A stretch of DNA of 15,234 bases from Cyanothece sp. UBA12306 (GTDB taxonomy: Bacteria; Cyanobacteriota; Cyanobacteriia; Cyanobacteriales; Microcystaceae), in the NCBI GenBank assembly GCA_003448685.1, contig DLXW01000188.1:2483-17716 (forward strand), written 5' to 3'. Position 1 is the stretch's first letter; every line of letters begins with the position of its first letter. Under the pieces are notes generated by a model that was not told the origin of the DNA, did no database searches, and saw only the letters and a program-made list of their open reading frames with translations. Shown one piece after another: positions 1-7,368 of the stretch. Both the position numbers and the translations under genes were made by a program.

Positions 1-32
1 ATTCTAAGTAGTCGGACATAAATTATAGTTTA

Positions 33-143
33 ATAGCAGTTTTCATTGGCATAGATTAAACATTAAAATCTCAATACTTCCCAACCTCCCCACCCCCTCC
101 ACACTCAACTCAAATATTGATACAGCCAATTGAAAACTGCTAT
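33..143. repeat. MITE-like inverted repeat element
   Basis: The left arm at 33-49 (ATAGCAGTTTTCATTGG) is the reverse complement of the right arm at 126-143 (CCAATTGAAAACTGCTAT) apart from one extra base. The arms are about 17 bp and enclose about 76 bp, including a C-rich tract. Outside the arms, CGGAC at 13-17 pairs with GTCCG at 146-150, so the symmetry may extend outward with an insertion on the left. The size and terminal inverted repeats fit a miniature non-autonomous transposable element. TA dinucleotides at the ends would suit an IS630/Tc1-type family, but that assignment is inference. Confidence 0.45.
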
Positions 144-470
144 AAGTCCGTGGGTAAAAATAAACACTTACAAGATTGGATAACTTGCAAGTATCAAAAC
201 TAGCTTGAACAAATATTTTTAGTTTTTTTCACCATATAGCATCACTACTATCGCTAAAAGTATTAAATTTTTCTATATTTATATATTAAATTTGAATAAC
301 AAAGTAATTCTACTAGCTCACGAGGTGAAAATAAGTTTAAAATCGACATAGGGTATAGGGGTTAATGTACTCAGAAGTTAGAACTATCTTAGTAGTTTTT
401 ATAATGAAGATTTAAAACAAATTAACCAACCAATTATAAAATATCAAAAATAGAGATTTATCTTGATTAA

Positions 471-501
471 TTGAATCTTTTTTACAAGATTGTGGTATAT
501 A
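471..501 (+). promoter_or_regulatory. weak promoter-like elements upstream of the hydrolase gene
   Basis: TTGAAT at 471-476 and TATATA at 496-501 resemble -35 and -10 boxes, but the 19-base spacer is longer than ideal and the surroundings are very AT-rich. If real, transcription would begin near 508 and leave a 5' leader of roughly 40 bases that includes the Shine-Dalgarno sequence at 539-544. Confidence 0.22.
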
Positions 502-549
502 TATTGGCATGGATATTTTGCTTACAAACAAGTCCTTCAAGGAGAAGAA

Positions 550-3500
550 ATGACTCAAAGTAATATCTCTGAATCCAAATTTGTATTTACAGTATTTTTT
601 TGTGGTACAGGTTCTAATAGTTATGACATTCACAATCCATTATATGCAATGGGTGAATTAGTTTCTACACTTGCTAGTCATCACACAGGTCACGAATTTG
701 CTGATTGGATTATTGTTGATGGACCAGGTAGTGGAAATTTACAAGAAGATGAAAAATGGGTTCAACCAGGTAATTATAACGATTTGAATGGGAAATTATT
801 TGGTTCTGGGTGGAAAGAAAATGTCAATTATGCGGTAGCAGTTATTAAAGGAAATAGTACATGGAAAAGAGTTCAACTGACTAAACAAGAATGGGAAATT
901 TTGAAAAAAGCAGGTATTCTTCTTGATGATCCTACTCGCAGTTGGCCAATGCGTCTATTTGACTATCCTGACCGAAAAATTACCCCCCAAGATATTCAAG
1001 TACAAAAAGCCAAGATTTTACGACCCAAAAAACCCAATAGTCAAGAAACTAAATTACCTGATCTTGTTAATATTGTTGGCTGGAGTCGAGGAGGAGTTTC
1101 TTGTCATATGTTAGCTAATGCTATGTATGATGATCAAGAATTAAAAAACATTCCTGTTAATATTTTGGCCTTCGATCCAGTACCAGGCTTATTTAAGTCT
1201 AAATCAGGATTTGTTCGAACTGGGAAAGAGCGTGTGACACTCCAAGAAAATGTCAAAAAATATGTGGGAATTTATGCTCGTGATGAAAGATCATTAGGTT
1301 TTGCTCCTATCGTTCCTGAATTTTCCAAACAAACAGAAGTAACCATATTTCCTATGCCTGGAAGACACGCTACTTTAGTTGGCAATGCTGCTAATGATGG
1401 TAGTAAAGGTAGACAAGAAATCTTTGAGCCAGGTATTTTTGTTAGAGATTTTGCAGAAAAAAAATTAACCGACTGGGGGACAAAGTTACAAGTAGCAAAT
1501 AATAATAATACCTTAACTGCCCTGGAAATAATTAATATTTTAGAACGCAAAGAAGCAGAAAGAGAAAAAGGAGTTAAATCAAATTCTAGCATCAGCAATA
1601 ATTGTTTATTTAATATTTCTGGAAAACTTGAATTATCTCTAGAAGATCAAGAATGGCTTTATGCCTGTATGGTGGCACCAAATGCTGAATATAAATATAA
1701 CATTTTACAAAGCAAATATTATACAGTTGCTGATGGTAGGGGACTAGAGAGAAAGGTTTTAGTAGGACACAAGAGTGCTTCAACAAAATTTTTTAGGGTC
1801 AAGGTTAATAATAGTAATGTTCTTGCTCCTGTTGGAGAGTATCTTAGTTGGCATCATCTCAAGATATATCAAGAATTAAATGACAAAACTAATAATCAAC
1901 AAACCGCTAAACCTTGGCCAATAGAGTTAACAACAACTCCATCAGATATAATAACAATTGTCACTCAAGAGGAATTGATGAAAATGCCAACTCCAACAAC
2001 AGTAATGAAGTCCTTAGATTTACAGATAAAGGCCGGTTCTCCAACTGCTTCACAAAAGATGTGGCCCTCAACAGTTTATGCAAAAATTATCAGTAAACTA
2101 GAACACTATGAAGAACAATTGACGCAAGTCAAAGTTGACGAAGTAGTAATAATGACTTCTTTGATGGGTGTTAATGATGAAATAATGGAATGGCTTGCTA
2201 AAAATAGCACTAAGATCAACAAACAAAACCGAAAAATAGCACTTGAAGAGTTACAAAAACAAGTAACTCATGAATTGGTAAAATTGGCAGAAACATCCGA
2301 AGAAATAGCCAAAAAAGTACATCCCAAGTTAATTCAACTGGTGTTACAAGGGGAGTTTTATACCAAATCACCAACGATTCTTTTAACCTATTTGATGGAG
2401 AAGATAATTGATATTTATGAGGGTGATATTAATAAAGATAACTTTATTGCGGAAATGTATAATTTCCTGATAGCTGATAATGATCTTCTCGGTTCAACAA
2501 GTTTAGCTATACAAAATTCCGGTGGTAGTGGGGGTTTAAAAGTCGGGGTAGATGTAGGTAAATTTATCTTACCTTGCTTTGTGCTAAGTGTTGAAGTAGG
2601 GGCTGATGCCAAAGTAACTGGCAACAACATGATTGTGAGCGAATGTCAAGCTATTCCTCGTAATCAAAATGTTGAAGATATGCCCATTAACCGATATTGC
2701 ATTATGAATATGAATGGGCGATGTTTGGAAGGAAAATTAAAGGGAACTGTTAAAATTGGGGTGAAAGCTTCACTTAACCTTACTTCTAGTCTTGTAGACG
2801 ATCTCGAAACAAGTTCATTAAAATCTTTTCCCAAGGTAGAAGCTTCGACTTCTGCTGGTGCTTCTGCATCGGGAGATATAACCTGTGCTTTTATGCAGCT
2901 TGTGACTGACAGTCCCCATCATTACAATTTATTTGAGACCATAGAACCTAAATTTTTTAGTATAGTTACCGATAAGAATCAGTATCAATCAGCTAGTATT
3001 AAAGACCAAGTCAAAGAAGTATTTTTCTCTTTCTTTTCTGATGCTTATGGTGTTGGTGGGGAAGTTGGTGCAGAAGCTGGTGTAGGAGCCAGTGCAAAAG
3101 GCCTTTCTACCGGAGCCAAGGCCGAAGTTAAAACCGGAGTCAATTGTCTGGCTAGGTTTAGTCAATATACCTATCAAACTAAACTATCCCATGGCATTTT
3201 CAAGACACAAGCAACTCAAATGTTTTTCAAACAGGTTAATACTGCTATCGAAGGTTCAGGATCTGCAACCATACCAGGACGAGATGATCTAAAAATTACT
3301 AAAAAAAAGGTCTACGGTATTGTTAACTCTTTACAGTATCAATCTGGATTTATTTACTGGGATAAAAAAACTAAACAGCTAAGCACCGAAGGAGAATCAG
3401 GTATTGCCAGAGGTCATTCTATTAGCGCTGATCAGCTAACTAATTTTTTTGATAATCCCACCTCTGAAGCACAATTGGAATATGTAAATAGTTTAGCTCA

Positions 3501-3951
3501 AATGCTAGGAATTGAGGGAAAAATACTCAAAGATTTCTTAATCAAAGAACTAAATCAAGACCTAATCTTAGATATTTTCTCAGTTCAAAAAAGTGGATAT
3601 TTCTTGGAAGCAACTTTTATTCCATCAGAACCAATTTCCCTCGAATTAGATGAAGGTACTTGTCCTAACAAAGCTACTTTTGAGCAGCTTTCAACACAGA
3701 CAAATCCAATTCTTCAATCCTTGCGTTTTCGGGTAGCACTTGAGGACAACAAAAATGCAGATAAAACCTGGTTCAAGTTGGGTTTAAAACTAGGGGTTGT
3801 TAAATTAGGAATCAATCTAGGGAGTGTGGAGAATGCCAGCAGTCTCAAACTTACAGACTATATAGTGGAATGGTATGATAAAGCAGGTCAAACTATTGAT
3901 AATCCACTTGATCAGTATAAGTATGTTCCCAGTTCATTTTTGTTTATGTAA
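550..3951 (+). CDS. large putative serine hydrolase (DUF2235/Tle1-like N-terminus) with Gly/Ala-rich C-terminus
   Basis: The ATG at 550 is preferred because AAGGAG (539-544) lies five bases upstream; a TTG at 490 in the same frame has no such site. The protein has 1133 residues. Residues 11-300 resemble an alpha/beta hydrolase of the DUF2235/Tle1 phospholipase type: an N-terminal strand ending in CGTGSN (18-23), a nucleophile elbow GWSRGG with S179, a candidate acid in FDPVPG (D209) and a candidate histidine in GRHATLVG (H273). Residues 301-650 are mostly charged and helix-prone, possibly coiled-coil around 514-595. From about 655 the chain alternates Gly/Ala/Val with polar residues (655-690, 728-777, 833-865, 1076-1092), suggesting beta-rich or membrane-active structure. 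There is no signal peptide. Substrate and role are unknown. A secreted effector or toxin is possible, but no secretion or immunity gene is adjacent. The hydrolase assignment is fairly secure; the C-terminal function is unrecognised. Confidence 0.75.
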   Translation: MTQSNISESKFVFTVFFCGTGSNSYDIHNPLYAMGELVSTLASHHTGHEFADWIIVDGPGSGNLQEDEKWVQPGNYNDLNGKLFGSGWKENVNYAVAVIKGNSTWKRVQLTKQEWEILKKAGILLDDPTRSWPMRLFDYPDRKITPQDIQVQKAKILRPKKPNSQETKLPDLVNIVGWSRGGVSCHMLANAMYDDQELKNIPVNILAFDPVPGLFKSKSGFVRTGKERVTLQENVKKYVGIYARDERSLGFAPIVPEFSKQTEVTIFPMPGRHATLVGNAANDGSKGRQEIFEPGIFVRDFAEKKLTDWGTKLQVANNNNTLTALEIINILERKEAEREKGVKSNSSISNNCLFNISGKLELSLEDQEWLYACMVAPNAEYKYNILQSKYYTVADGRGLERKVLVGHKSASTKFFRVKVNNSNVLAPVGEYLSWHHLKIYQELNDKTNNQQTAKPWPIELTTTPSDIITIVTQEELMKMPTPTTVMKSLDLQIKAGSPTASQKMWPSTVYAKIISKLEHYEEQLTQVKVDEVVIMTSLMGVNDEIMEWLAKNSTKINKQNRKIALEELQKQVTHELVKLAETSEEIAKKVHPKLIQLVLQGEFYTKSPTILLTYLMEKIIDIYEGDINKDNFIAEMYNFLIADNDLLGSTSLAIQNSGGSGGLKVGVDVGKFILPCFVLSVEVGADAKVTGNNMIVSECQAIPRNQNVEDMPINRYCIMNMNGRCLEGKLKGTVKIGVKASLNLTSSLVDDLETSSLKSFPKVEASTSAGASASGDITCAFMQLVTDSPHHYNLFETIEPKFFSIVTDKNQYQSASIKDQVKEVFFSFFSDAYGVGGEVGAEAGVGASAKGLSTGAKAEVKTGVNCLARFSQYTYQTKLSHGIFKTQATQMFFKQVNTAIEGSGSATIPGRDDLKITKKKVYGIVNSLQYQSGFIYWDKKTKQLSTEGESGIARGHSISADQLTNFFDNPTSEAQLEYVNSLAQMLGIEGKILKDFLIKELNQDLILDIFSVQKSGYFLEATFIPSEPISLELDEGTCPNKATFEQLSTQTNPILQSLRFRVALEDNKNADKTWFKLGLKLGVVKLGINLGSVENASSLKLTDYIVEWYDKAGQTIDNPLDQYKYVPSSFLFM

Positions 3952-3974
3952 GTTTTTCCTCAATTAAGTTGATC

Positions 3975-4256
3975 TTAGCTCCAATCTTGTTCATCTTCTC
4001 CCGTTTTGGGTTGATAAACTTGTCCCGCTTGATGAAGTTGACGGGTTTGCTCAAAGAGTTCTTCTTCGGTCAAACCCCATCTTTGTAAAACTAAATCTAA
4101 ATCCTTTTGTATCTGTCTAGCTCCTGGAAAATTTCGGTAACGGATACGGAGTCGAGCTAATTCAGCTAAATTATAGCTATCAAAAGTGTCACTTAGAAGG
4201 GTATTAACCACTTCTCGATCCTTTTTTTCTTGAGGATGTTGTTGATCTTGAGGCAT
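3975..4256 (-). CDS. DUF3288-like conserved cyanobacterial protein
   Basis: This is a 93-residue soluble, charged, mostly helical protein. The central segment (NLAELARLRIRYRNFPGARQ, about residues 29-48), followed by a KDLDLVLQRWGLTEEELF helix, matches what I remember of the DUF3288 family, a short protein widespread in cyanobacteria with no known function. I see no catalytic motif, signal peptide or membrane segment. Its ATG lies two bases after the stop codon of the WD40 gene and has no clear Shine-Dalgarno sequence, so translation is probably coupled to that gene. It converges with the hydrolase gene across a 23-bp gap. The family name is from memory; the gene itself is well supported by its composition and tight spacing. 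Confidence 0.8.
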   Translation of the reverse strand: MPQDQQHPQEKKDREVVNTLLSDTFDSYNLAELARLRIRYRNFPGARQIQKDLDLVLQRWGLTEEELFEQTRQLHQAGQVYQPKTGEDEQDWS

Positions 4257-4258
4257 TT

Positions 4259-5365
4259 TTAAGGTTTAACACTCGAAGGAGAACCATTAAAGAAATAAGG
4301 AGAAATTTCCCACAGATAAATCGTGCGATCTAAACCTCCTGAGGCGAGAAATCGTCCATCGGGACTGAAAGCCAAACTATTGACCCAATCTTCATGTCGA
4401 GTCAGATGCTTTAACATTCGACCTGATTGTACATTCCACAACCTTACACCATCATTACTAGCACTAGCTACAATCTGACCATCAGGGCTAAGAGCGATCT
4501 TTTCTATTCTTCCTTTATGTCTTCTGAGGGTATGTAGCAATTTTCCTGTAGCAATATCCCAAATTTTGACGGTTCCATCATAACTTCCTGTAATTAAGGT
4601 TTTACTATCAGGGGTAACTGCTAGTCCTGATACGGGTTTTTCGTGGGCAGAAAATTCAGATACTAAAATTCTTTCTCGTAAATTCCAAAATTTTACCTTT
4701 CCTTGATCGTCCCCACTAGCTACGAGATAACCATTAGGATGCATAGCCAAAGAATAAGCTCTGGTGCCAAACCCACTCAATTGATATAAAAAATGAGGTG
4801 GATCAATTGTCCAAACTCGAATCCCATCAAGAGCGCCACTTACGAGTAATTGACTATCAGGAGTAACCACTAAAGATAATACATAATAATAATGATCAAA
4901 AAAAGTAATCTTACTTGCGGGTTCAGGCCATCGCCAAAAGTGAATATCGGTGTCTTCTCCACTACTGATTAATGTCTTTCCATTGGGGGACATAGTTAAA
5001 GCTAAAATAGCAGAACTTTGAGAACGCAGACTATCAATTTCATTTCCCTTATTCACTGACCAGAATTTCAGGAAAGGTTCATTAGTACCTCCTCCACTGA
5101 TTAAGATATTACTATCATTGCTAAATAATAAAGAGCGAACTGGGGTAGTATGACCCTTGAGGATATGTCGCAACCGAACATTTACTAGAATTCTTCGAGA
5201 TAGGTTATTTTCGGTCTGTTCGATCTGTGATATTTTTTGGTGTTTGTCCGTTGCAATTTGGGCATGACTAGGAATTTGCCAACCTAAAAGAGCGATCGCG
5301 GCAGTCACGGTTAACAGCTGCCAACGAGTCTGAGAATTAGTCGATTTTTCCCGACGATTAATCAT
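4259..5365 (-). CDS. exported WD40-repeat protein, single seven-blade propeller
   Basis: The protein has 368 residues. The N-terminus carries basic residues, a hydrophobic stretch (about 16-29) and a likely signal-peptidase site after SHA (A35), so it is probably periplasmic or lumenal. Residues 68-353 hold seven WD40 units. They can be counted by their closing strands: LKFW (99-102), IHFW (141-144), IRVW (182-185), VKFW (224-227), VKIW (266-269), VRLW (307-310) and IYLW (349-352). SPDG/TPDS-type turns precede most of them. Seven units close one beta-propeller, a protein-interaction scaffold; no enzymatic domain is attached. The partner is unknown. The gene leads a two-gene unit with the DUF3288-like gene. 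No strong Shine-Dalgarno sequence is visible. One HIP1 site lies inside the gene at 5292-5299. Confidence 0.9.
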   Translation of the reverse strand: MINRREKSTNSQTRWQLLTVTAAIALLGWQIPSHAQIATDKHQKISQIEQTENNLSRRILVNVRLRHILKGHTTPVRSLLFSNDSNILISGGGTNEPFLKFWSVNKGNEIDSLRSQSSAILALTMSPNGKTLISSGEDTDIHFWRWPEPASKITFFDHYYYVLSLVVTPDSQLLVSGALDGIRVWTIDPPHFLYQLSGFGTRAYSLAMHPNGYLVASGDDQGKVKFWNLRERILVSEFSAHEKPVSGLAVTPDSKTLITGSYDGTVKIWDIATGKLLHTLRRHKGRIEKIALSPDGQIVASASNDGVRLWNVQSGRMLKHLTRHEDWVNSLAFSPDGRFLASGGLDRTIYLWEISPYFFNGSPSSVKP

Positions 5366-5491
5366 GATAAGTCAAGATTGCTGACAATATAACTATAGCG
5401 AAACTTGATTTTATCAGAAAAATTGGGACTAAAACTTGGCCTTATGTAGATCACAAAGATCCTAGTTAGGATTGGGAGTTAGCACAGACAA

Positions 5492-5514
5492 GAACTTCAC
5501 CACTTGGTGAGTTC
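5492..5514 (-). terminator. terminator-like hairpin after the small membrane protein gene
   Basis: GAACTTCACCA (5492-5502) and TGGTGAGTTC (5505-5514) form a ten-pair stem with one bulged T and a two-base loop. It begins two bases past the stop codon of the minus-strand gene at 5516-5803. The following minus-strand bases (TTGTCT) make only a weak T-tract, so it could instead be an mRNA-stabilising stem. Confidence 0.5.
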
Positions 5515-5515
5515 G

Positions 5516-5803
5516 TTAACTATGAGTTTGCTCGCGAGTTAACCTTGGTAGAGGTGAGCGTCCCGAACTCGGAGGAAGATATCGTCTAGGAGTATTTTCT
5601 GGCATTAGGGGTTGGGATTTTTGAGTTTGCCACCAGCGTAGCATCACAGACAGTAAAATCACCACTACTCCAAACGATAGTAAGGTCCATCTTTCCCCTA
5701 CACCTCCAATAACCGCATCAACAGCACCTACAACTAAGATAAAACTAGAAATAGGTTCCTTGCGATAAGCGGTTCTTAAAAAACGAGGCAATAAAGCATT
5801 CAT
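5516..5803 (-). CDS. small two-helix membrane protein of unknown function
   Basis: This is a 95-residue protein. A short basic N-terminus (RFLRTAYRKE) precedes two predicted membrane helices at about 19-37 (SFILVVGAVDAVIGGVGER region) and 41-57 (LLSFGVVVILLSVMLRW). A polar, proline- and arginine-rich tail of about 35 residues follows. By the positive-inside rule both ends probably face the cytoplasm. I do not recognise a named family; it resembles the small conserved hypothetical membrane proteins common in cyanobacteria. It lies alone between the WD40 gene (150 bp downstream) and the Hli gene. A hairpin directly after the stop suggests it is terminated separately. There is no clear Shine-Dalgarno sequence. 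Confidence 0.72.
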   Translation of the reverse strand: MNALLPRFLRTAYRKEPISSFILVVGAVDAVIGGVGERWTLLSFGVVVILLSVMLRWWQTQKSQPLMPENTPRRYLPPSSGRSPLPRLTREQTHS

Positions 5804-5972
5804 TCTGGTGTGCTATTTTCAGTAACTATTCTAACTTCAGCTTATCTTACCCATCCTCAAACCGAACAGGTTTAGGGAAAATACTGAAGAAATTGCTCAA
5901 GTTCGAGGCTGGGTTTGACAGGTATTCAAGGACAATTAATGACAAACATTTGTTCCATAAGATAAAAATCTA

Positions 5973-6149
5973 TTAATTTAAACCTAACCAACTTAATAGT
6001 CCTTGACCAGTTAGATACTCGATTATTAAAGTCAGAACAAATCCCACCATGGCCGCACGGCCATTCAGACGTTCTGCGTATTCATTAAAGCCAAACTTAG
6101 GATCTTCGAGTTTGGGATTTTGGGTAGGTTGGGATTGAGAGTCTGCCAT
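5973..6149 (-). CDS. hli: high-light-inducible protein (Hli/Scp family)
   Basis: The ATG at 6149 gives 58 residues; an in-frame TTG at 6161 would add four but has no better context. The chlorophyll-binding signature of the light-harvesting superfamily is intact: E26, N29 and R31 in EYAERLNGRAAMVGF (23-37), followed by one hydrophobic helix to about residue 47 and a short hydrophobic tail. Hli proteins are single-helix thylakoid proteins that bind chlorophyll and carotenoid and protect photosystem II assembly intermediates and chlorophyll synthesis under excess light. The region before the helix (PKLEDPKFGFNEYAERLNGR) looks like the typical cyanobacterial Hli type. An HLR1 site upstream (6173-6190) indicates control by the response regulator RpaB. 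The specific paralogue (HliA/B/C/D) cannot be assigned here. Confidence 0.95.
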   Translation of the reverse strand: MADSQSQPTQNPKLEDPKFGFNEYAERLNGRAAMVGFVLTLIIEYLTGQGLLSWLGLN

Positions 6150-6172
6150 GTCAGTTACCAAAAAAAATTTTG

Positions 6173-6190
6173 TTTACATTTCTTTACTAA
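6173..6190 (+). promoter_or_regulatory. HLR1 (RpaB-binding) site upstream of the hli gene
   Basis: TTTACATT at 6173-6180, two spacer bases, then TTTACTAA at 6183-6190. The published HLR1 consensus is two (G/T)TTACA(A/T)(A/T) half-sites separated by two bases. The only departure is T for A at 6188. The site lies 24 bases upstream of the ATG, in the opposite orientation to the gene. RpaB binding at HLR1 controls many high-light genes, including hli genes. Confidence 0.7.
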
Positions 6191-6289
6191 TCTAACGCAA
6201 ACAACAAGGAAAAGGGAAAAGGAGAGAAAAGCAAAACAAGATATAATCCTTTAACCCTTTAACCTTAGGGGACTCAAAACCCGTAATTC

Positions 6290-7018
6290 TTAGTCACGAC
6301 CATTAATAGCGATTAGAAGTCTTAGAATAAAGACAAACAGGTTGATGTAGGTCAAATACATCGATAAAGCTGCCGAGAGATACTGATCATCACGGTAGGT
6401 ACGGGGCAGAATATAAAAGTCTACAACGGCTGCTCCGGCAAATAAGAAAACTCCCAAACCTGAAATGGCGATTTCTAACCAAGTCGGAGTATAAACCCCG
6501 AAGAGGGCAAACAGTAATTGACCCACCATAACCACCAAAAGGGCTATGATTCCTAGTCCCACAGTTTTAGACAAAGCCATACCGTCTTTGTCCGAGAGAT
6601 TGGAACCAATGCTGCGACCAGCAATAAGGGCGATACCACAGCCTCCAGCCGCAATACCTAAACCTTGTAGTCCAACTCCTTGGGTTCCTAGAGCGACAAA
6701 AACAATGCCGCTTAGAGTATAGCCAGAAAGTAAGCTATAGAGAGCCAGTAGAGGTAAAGCCGTGGTATTATTACCGTTTTCAGCGACATTACGGGCAACA
6801 AAGAAGAGAATTAACTCGGCAATTATTGCCACAAAGAAAGTTGGATAAAAGAGGTTGGGATAGGATTGAATAACTCCTAAACCGCCATAGGTTCCCACTG
6901 CGGTTAGTACCAATCCACCACCGAGGTAAGGCAAGGCATTAGCAATGACATTTGGGCCGATGAGGTATTGTCCCTTGACCTCACGCATCGCTTCACGAAA
7001 GTTGCTGGTATTGCTCAT
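6290..7018 (-). CDS. Bax inhibitor-1/YccA-family membrane protein
   Basis: The protein has 242 residues and about seven hydrophobic helices (approximately 28-50, 57-78, 86-110, 114-134, 152-175, 180-204, 216-237). The end (ALSMYLTYINLFVFILRLL, 217-235) is the family's characteristic last helix, and the DFYILP...RDD segment (200-211) sits where BI-1 proteins carry the acidic residues of the pH-sensitive di-aspartyl region. The bacterial member BsYetJ is a pH-dependent calcium leak channel and E. coli YccA modulates FtsH; which role applies in cyanobacteria is not established. The start is supported by AGAAGG about six bases before the ATG. The gene is divergent from sigF across 350 bp. Confidence 0.88.
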   Translation of the reverse strand: MSNTSNFREAMREVKGQYLIGPNVIANALPYLGGGLVLTAVGTYGGLGVIQSYPNLFYPTFFVAIIAELILFFVARNVAENGNNTTALPLLALYSLLSGYTLSGIVFVALGTQGVGLQGLGIAAGGCGIALIAGRSIGSNLSDKDGMALSKTVGLGIIALLVVMVGQLLFALFGVYTPTWLEIAISGLGVFLFAGAAVVDFYILPRTYRDDQYLSAALSMYLTYINLFVFILRLLIAINGRD

Positions 7019-7368
7019 AGAACACCTTCTAAATTATTTAAGTATTTACTTACGTTTTATAACTAAAGTTGAGGGCAATTAGCTAGTAAGGAATACCGAA
7101 TCTCTCTCTACTGCGGCCATCAACTTGATAACTTAGGGCATATTTTCTCAGTCAATGTCCCTAAAGTTTACGAAAAATTCACCCTTAGTTAAGTAAACTG
7201 ATTTGAGTTTGCGTATTTACCGCAACTAACCCCAAAAGAGTCTCCTAGATTTCAGTGTAATGCCGATAGTGCGAAATTATTCTGAGATAGACAATAAGAA
7301 AAGATAAAAGGCAAGGCATTGACCAGTTATCTGACCAGCTATGAACCCAAGCGAAGGAGTTAGGACTC
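7019..7368. other. divergent intergenic region between the BI-1 gene and sigF
   Basis: This 350-bp region must hold the promoters of both genes, but I find no confident -35/-10 pair or second HLR1 site. Visible structure is limited to the Shine-Dalgarno sequences at each end (minus-strand AGAAGG near 7025; AAGGAG at 7354-7359) and a 12-bp tandem repeat at 7320-7343. No small gene or RNA is recognisable. Confidence 0.5.
7320..7343 (+). repeat. 12-bp tandem direct repeat just upstream of sigF
   Basis: TGACCAGTTATC (7320-7331) is followed immediately by TGACCAGCTATG (7332-7343), ten of twelve bases identical. It lies 25 bases before the sigF start codon and so probably within the leader. It could be an operator for a protein binding tandem half-sites one helical turn apart, or chance. 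Confidence 0.35.

Larger units (their letters stand above)
1..549. other. AT-rich intergenic region, no gene seen
   Basis: I see no convincing coding sequence here. The stretch contains a MITE-like inverted repeat at 33-143, with a pyrimidine-rich C-tract at about 79-105 inside it. A weak promoter-like pair and a good Shine-Dalgarno sequence lead into the hydrolase gene at the right end. A minus-strand open frame reaching in from about 633 has no recognisable protein features and runs against the real gene. Confidence 0.6.

Noticed and set aside
490..549. A 20-codon N-terminal extension of the hydrolase from a TTG at 490
   Set aside because: It has no Shine-Dalgarno sequence and overlaps the -10-like TATATA, whereas the ATG at 550 has AAGGAG five bases upstream.
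1272..1598. 108-codon minus-strand open frame inside the hydrolase gene
   Set aside because: It is antisense to the conserved hydrolase domain, with no ribosome site or recognisable domain.
6150..6161. TTG start for the Hli protein at 6161
   Set aside because: It would add only four residues, with no ribosome site to favour it over the ATG at 6149.
6205..6240. Purine-rich stretch between the hli and BI-1 genes as a functional element
   Set aside because: It is simple low-complexity sequence with no symmetry or coding sense; nothing supports a function.
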